Positions 5,449 through 7,780 of a stretch of DNA of 7,780 bases are shown one piece after another (positions within the stretch are counted from its first letter, which is position 1; each line of letters begins with the position of its first letter). This DNA comes from an uncultured bacterium (GTDB lineage: Bacteria; Cyanobacteriota; Vampirovibrionia; Gastranaerophilales; Gastranaerophilaceae): assembly GCA_946183815.1 (NCBI GenBank), contig CAMHDG010000066.1, positions 1 through 7,780 of the forward strand. The letters are read 5' to 3'. The position numbers and the translations under genes are program-made. The notes below the pieces were generated by a model that saw nothing but the letters and a program-made list of their open reading frames with translations, did not search any database and was not told where the DNA came from.

Positions 5449-6045
5449 ATGAAAAAGAGAATTTTTAGTTTTATTATATTTCTAGGTTTATTATTATCTG
5501 TGTCAACACCTGTGTTAGCAGAAACATTTGACTACGTAGGCGGTAGTTTTGACTGGCTGTTTATGTCCAATCAAGAAAGAACAGAACGTGTAGCACAAAT
5601 CTTTAACATAATGTTTCCAAAGGGTTATGTTGCAAACTTCCCACGTGGATTCTTAAAAGACAGACTTAAAAACTATTTAAAAGACAGAAACCACGAGGCA
5701 CATTATGAAGCCGTCTGTGCAGGATATACCCATTACAAAGATGTTGATTTACAGCCTTTCTTTGCCGGTAAATCAAAATTTGTTTATATGTATGCTCTTC
5801 AATATGTAAAAGCACCGCAAAAAACTTTCTATTATGATGCGATGGGCAAACTTAAATTTATCGATTTTAGATATGGCGACTATCCTCAATGCCCGTATTA
5901 TACAAAAAAATATTCTATTAACGGAAAACTGGTAAGAGCAATGTATCTTCAAAACCCTGATACTATGTATATTTTCTCTGATAAAGGCTCTTTTATTGGG
6001 GTTAAGTACCAAAATAATTTATATGGTTTCAATTACCAAAAATAG
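5449..6045 (+). CDS. Unrecognised exported protein, 198 aa
   Basis: I do not recognise the family. The N-terminus MKKRIFSF followed by IIFLGLLLSVSTPVLA is a textbook Sec signal peptide: KKR charge, hydrophobic core and a VLA cleavage site after about residue 24. The mature protein (about 174 aa) begins ETFDYVGG. It is rich in Tyr, Phe and Lys and has no further hydrophobic span, so it is probably secreted or periplasmic. It has two cysteines, one in AVCAGY and one in PQCPYY, which could form a disulphide. The C-terminal third has short beta-like turns (YYDAMGKLKFIDF, YSINGKLVRAMYL, FSDKGSFIGVKY), spaced like repeats of a strand-turn-strand unit. There is no lipobox cysteine at the cleavage site. 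The frame stays open upstream into mnmG, but the signal peptide and the -10 fix the start at 5449. It heads a plus-strand run with a prenyl synthase-like gene and lepB. The stop is TAG. Confidence 0.82.
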   Translation: MKKRIFSFIIFLGLLLSVSTPVLAETFDYVGGSFDWLFMSNQERTERVAQIFNIMFPKGYVANFPRGFLKDRLKNYLKDRNHEAHYEAVCAGYTHYKDVDLQPFFAGKSKFVYMYALQYVKAPQKTFYYDAMGKLKFIDFRYGDYPQCPYYTKKYSINGKLVRAMYLQNPDTMYIFSDKGSFIGVKYQNNLYGFNYQK

Positions 6046-6047
6046 TG

Positions 6048-6056
6048 TGATAAACT
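6048..6056 (+). promoter_or_regulatory. Possible -10 element before the prenyl synthase-like gene
   Basis: TGA-TAAACT has an extended TGn and four of six -10 bases, ending six bases before ATG 6063, the same spacing as at ilvD, mnmG and the 5449 gene. It is weaker than those, and the gene could instead be co-transcribed from 5449. No Shine-Dalgarno is present in the 17-base gap. Confidence 0.35.
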
Positions 6057-6062
6057 TATTAT

Positions 6063-6890
6063 ATGGTTAGTGAAGAATTAAACTGTATAAAAAAAGAACT
6101 CGAAAGAAATCTTCCCGTAACATTCTATGATTTAGGGAAACTGATACGTTCAAAAGTAACATTACTATTATTAAAAAGTTTAGAAATTGAGATAAACAAA
6201 GATATTCTTACAGTACTTACGGGAACGGAACTAATACACAATGCCTCATTAATGCATGACGATATTATTGATAAAAACGGCATAAGAAGAAACTCACAAA
6301 CAATCTATAAAAAAGAAGGCTCAACACCATCACTACTTTACGGAAATATTGCACTTATAAACGCAATTAATATGTTACTTACACTAAATTCAACCGATAT
6401 AATTTCTATATTTAATTCAACCGTTGTTGACATGTGCAAGGGTGAACTGCTTCAATATCAGCAACAGGGTAAAATGCCCACACTTGAGGAATACCTTTTG
6501 AAAACAGAACTAAAAACAGCAAGATTATTTACCGCCCCGATTAGAGCAATATCTACCCTCACGCAACTTCCTGAAAATGTTTTTAACGTAATTAAGAACT
6601 ACGGAATTGCTTTTCAGATAAAAAATGATATTACAAATATTCTGACAACAAACAGTGACTATATTCAGGGAATATATACAGCACCGATAATTTATGAAAA
6701 CAACCCTGATAAAATAAATATCGGTATTGAAAAAACACTGTCTTTAATAGATAATTACAAAAGGGAATGTTTAAATTATCTGGGCAATATATCAGATAAC
6801 AAATACAAGAGAGAACTTATTGGGGAGATAGAATGTTTAAACAGATTAGAGAGAGATACAACGAATACGGAGAAAAGCACCCTCAGGTAA
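6063..6890 (+). CDS. Polyprenyl synthetase-like protein with eroded metal motifs
   Basis: 275 aa, shorter than the roughly 300-330 aa of typical trans-polyprenyl diphosphate synthases. The all-helical isoprenyl synthase fold is recognisable from LIHNASLMHDDIIDKNGIRR (57-76), whose first aspartate-rich motif DDIID (D66, D67, D70) is intact. CKGELLQ (125-131), KTARLF (151-156) and FQIKNDITNI (184-193) also align. In the last block the canonical second motif DDxxD is N188-D-I-T-N192, losing two of its three aspartates. The usual GDYLL block is also changed, to YGNIAL (93-98). Family role: head-to-tail chain elongation of isopentenyl diphosphate on an allylic primer, giving precursors of quinone side chains or undecaprenyl-type carriers. 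Whether this copy is catalytic, specialised or a partner subunit is uncertain. The last 58 bases overlap lepB. It is one of two complete genes here ending in TAA. Confidence 0.8.
   Translation: MVSEELNCIKKELERNLPVTFYDLGKLIRSKVTLLLLKSLEIEINKDILTVLTGTELIHNASLMHDDIIDKNGIRRNSQTIYKKEGSTPSLLYGNIALINAINMLLTLNSTDIISIFNSTVVDMCKGELLQYQQQGKMPTLEEYLLKTELKTARLFTAPIRAISTLTQLPENVFNVIKNYGIAFQIKNDITNILTTNSDYIQGIYTAPIIYENNPDKINIGIEKTLSLIDNYKRECLNYLGNISDNKYKRELIGEIECLNRLERDTTNTEKSTLR
6822..6827 (+). promoter_or_regulatory. lepB ribosome binding site
   Basis: GGGGAG lies five bases before ATG 6833, inside the preceding gene. It supports translation of lepB as an internal cistron with its own initiation site. 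Confidence 0.7.
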
Positions 6891-7477
6891 AAGAATGGTT
6901 TGAAACCTTTGTTTTTGTACTTGTGATGGTAATAATAATCAGATATTTTATCTGTGAAATTCGCTGGATACCGTCAGGCTCTATGAAACCAACACTGATT
7001 GAAGGTGACAGAATAGTGGTTGAGAGAGTAACCCACTTTTTCAAAAAACCGCAACGTGGTGACATTTTAGTATTCTATCCGCCGTTTGTAAAAATAAACA
7101 AAACCCCACTGGGAATACTTGCGAGAAGAACAGGTATAGGTTGTAATGACGTTGCCTTTATAAAAAGAGTTGTTGGATTACCCGGGGACAAAGTTGAGGT
7201 AAAAAAATATCCTGACGGTAAATATGCCGTACTTATCAATGATAAACCATTAAAAGAAGATTACATTTTAAGCGAAAGCGATTATATTCCATGTTCGGAG
7301 ACGATGTACTGCGGACCAATGATTGTTCCTGAGGGCAAATACTTTATGATGGGCGATAACAGAGGTAACTCTGAGGACAGCAGATTTTGGGGATTTTTAC
7401 CGGAATACAGAATTGTCGGAAGAGCAATAACGGTATTTTGGCCTATTAACAGAATTAAAAGTATTATTTATAAATAA
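6833..7477 (+). CDS. lepB: Signal peptidase I
   Basis: 214 aa, the compact form of the S26 family with one membrane anchor (about residues 24-41), a short basic cytoplasmic N-terminus and an exported catalytic domain. It cleaves signal peptides from proteins leaving the Sec or Tat pathway at the outer face of the cytoplasmic membrane; the exported protein at 5449 is a likely substrate. Catalytic Ser50 sits in IPSGSMKPTL and catalytic Lys111 in FIKRVVGLPGD. The box E motif GDNRGNSEDSR (174-184) precedes the conserved WGFLP and VFWPI stretches. RWIPSGSM and DVAFIKRVVGLPGD resemble cyanobacterial-type sequences. ATG 6833 has a Shine-Dalgarno, and the next methionine lies inside the membrane helix. 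The start overlaps the previous gene by 58 bases, so the two are presumably co-transcribed. The stop is TAA. Confidence 0.95.
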   Translation: MFKQIRERYNEYGEKHPQVKEWFETFVFVLVMVIIIRYFICEIRWIPSGSMKPTLIEGDRIVVERVTHFFKKPQRGDILVFYPPFVKINKTPLGILARRTGIGCNDVAFIKRVVGLPGDKVEVKKYPDGKYAVLINDKPLKEDYILSESDYIPCSETMYCGPMIVPEGKYFMMGDNRGNSEDSRFWGFLPEYRIVGRAITVFWPINRIKSIIYK

Positions 7478-7517
7478 AAAAATAAAAACCCTGCACGCTA
7501 ATTAAGCGCAACAGGGT
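7478..7517 (-). terminator. Rho-independent terminator for the right-edge gene
   Basis: Stem ACCCTG (7488-7493) / CAGGGT (7512-7517), a small internal loop, then CGCT (7496-7499) / AGCG (7505-7508) around AATTA. Only the minus strand has a T-rich run after the stem (complement of the A run 7478-7488), so it ends transcription of the gene entering from the right. Plus-strand lepB transcripts would meet the stem without a U-tract. The stem starts about 100 bases beyond the right-edge gene's stop. Confidence 0.75.
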
Positions 7518-7620
7518 AAAAGGTGTGTACGTGTATCAATAAATGGATTTCTTTTCTTTATATACTTTTTCGACCATAACATTAAGCCTAAAGGATAATA
7601 TTTAACTATATATTTATCCC
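7518..7620 (-). other. About 100-base 3' untranslated stretch
   Basis: This AT-rich DNA separates the right-edge stop codon from its terminator. No tRNA, stable hairpin or convincing gene is visible. A 26-codon frame starting MLWSKKYIKKR (ATG complement at 7575-7577) runs into the terminator stem; it follows a weak AGG but has no other support. Confidence 0.4.
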
Positions 7621-7780
7621 CTAGCCTCCTGCAAATGTCTTGAAGGTCATTTCTATGTTCTTTGAAATTACTTTCTTTACTGCTTCCATTTCTGTTTGGA
7701 GTGCATTCTGTTCTGTGTCTAATTGTTTCAAACGCAGTTCTAACGTTCTGTCTTCTTTTTGAATAACTTCAGTTTTTGCG
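7621..7780 (-). CDS. C-terminal fragment of a coiled-coil protein
   Basis: The frame that ends at TAG (7623-7621) is open to the window edge, giving 52 residues. They begin AKTEVIQKEDRTLELRLKQL, pass through DTEQNALQTEMEAVKKV and end NIEMTFKTFAGG. Leucine and other hydrophobic residues recur at heptad-like intervals among many Glu, Lys and Gln, so most of the fragment should be a coiled-coil helix ending in a short Phe-containing tail. The family cannot be named from this piece; filament, appendage or phage-structural proteins would be typical contexts. It runs convergently towards lepB and has its own terminator at 7478-7517. Codon choice looks like that of the neighbours. Confidence 0.75.
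   Translation of the reverse strand, partial: AKTEVIQKEDRTLELRLKQLDTEQNALQTEMEAVKKVISKNIEMTFKTFAGG

Noticed and set aside
5773..6012. Minus-strand open frame inside the exported-protein gene
   Set aside because: It is antisense to a gene with a clear signal peptide and promoter and has no independent support.
6883..7065. Minus-strand open frame inside lepB
   Set aside because: It is antisense to the membrane anchor and catalytic serine region of lepB, a conserved gene.

Overview
The window is AT-rich (roughly one third G+C by eye) and comes from an anaerobic bacterium. Low G+C, an A-type flavoprotein beside a rubredoxin, a single-span signal peptidase I of cyanobacterial style (RWIPSGSM, KRVVGLPGD) and few Shine-Dalgarno sequences at promoter-proximal genes would fit a gut Melainabacteria/Gastranaerophilales-type genome. 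This placement is inference (about 0.6); a clostridial host is the main alternative.

Layout, left to right. (1) The first codons of an unknown minus-strand gene run off the left edge. (2) An oxygen/NO-defence locus lies on the minus strand: a rubredoxin gene broken by an in-frame TGA (1556-1705), then a terminator, an operator-like palindrome over a promoter, the flavodiiron gene fprA (196-1380) and a strong terminator (152-187). (3) Gene-poor DNA with short tandem repeats and palindromes surrounds the rubredoxin remnant. (4) ilvD (1824-3482, plus) and mnmG (3539-5404, minus) converge. (5) A 44-bp divergent promoter region separates mnmG from a plus-strand series: an unrecognised 198-aa exported protein, a polyprenyl synthetase-like protein with eroded metal-binding motifs, and signal peptidase I (lepB). 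(6) A minus-strand gene ending in a coiled coil enters from the right edge, with its own downstream terminator at 7478-7517.

How the genes work together. FprA reduces O2 or NO with electrons normally delivered by rubredoxin, and the two genes sit in tandem. IlvD is of the E. coli-like class expected to carry an oxygen-labile [4Fe-4S] cluster, so an O2/NO scavenger nearby makes biological sense, although nothing shows co-regulation. mnmG (tRNA wobble modification), the prenyl synthase-like gene and lepB are mostly housekeeping.

Two patterns stand out. The rubredoxin TGA falls exactly where the second iron-binding cysteine should be. Five starts (the left partial gene, ilvD, mnmG, the exported protein and, less certainly, the prenyl synthase) have a -10-like hexamer ending 6-8 bases before the ATG and no ribosome binding site, which points to leaderless mRNAs. 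fprA and the operon-internal lepB instead carry Shine-Dalgarno sequences. I see no CRISPR array, insertion sequence, tRNA or rRNA, and no convincing undescribed multi-gene system.
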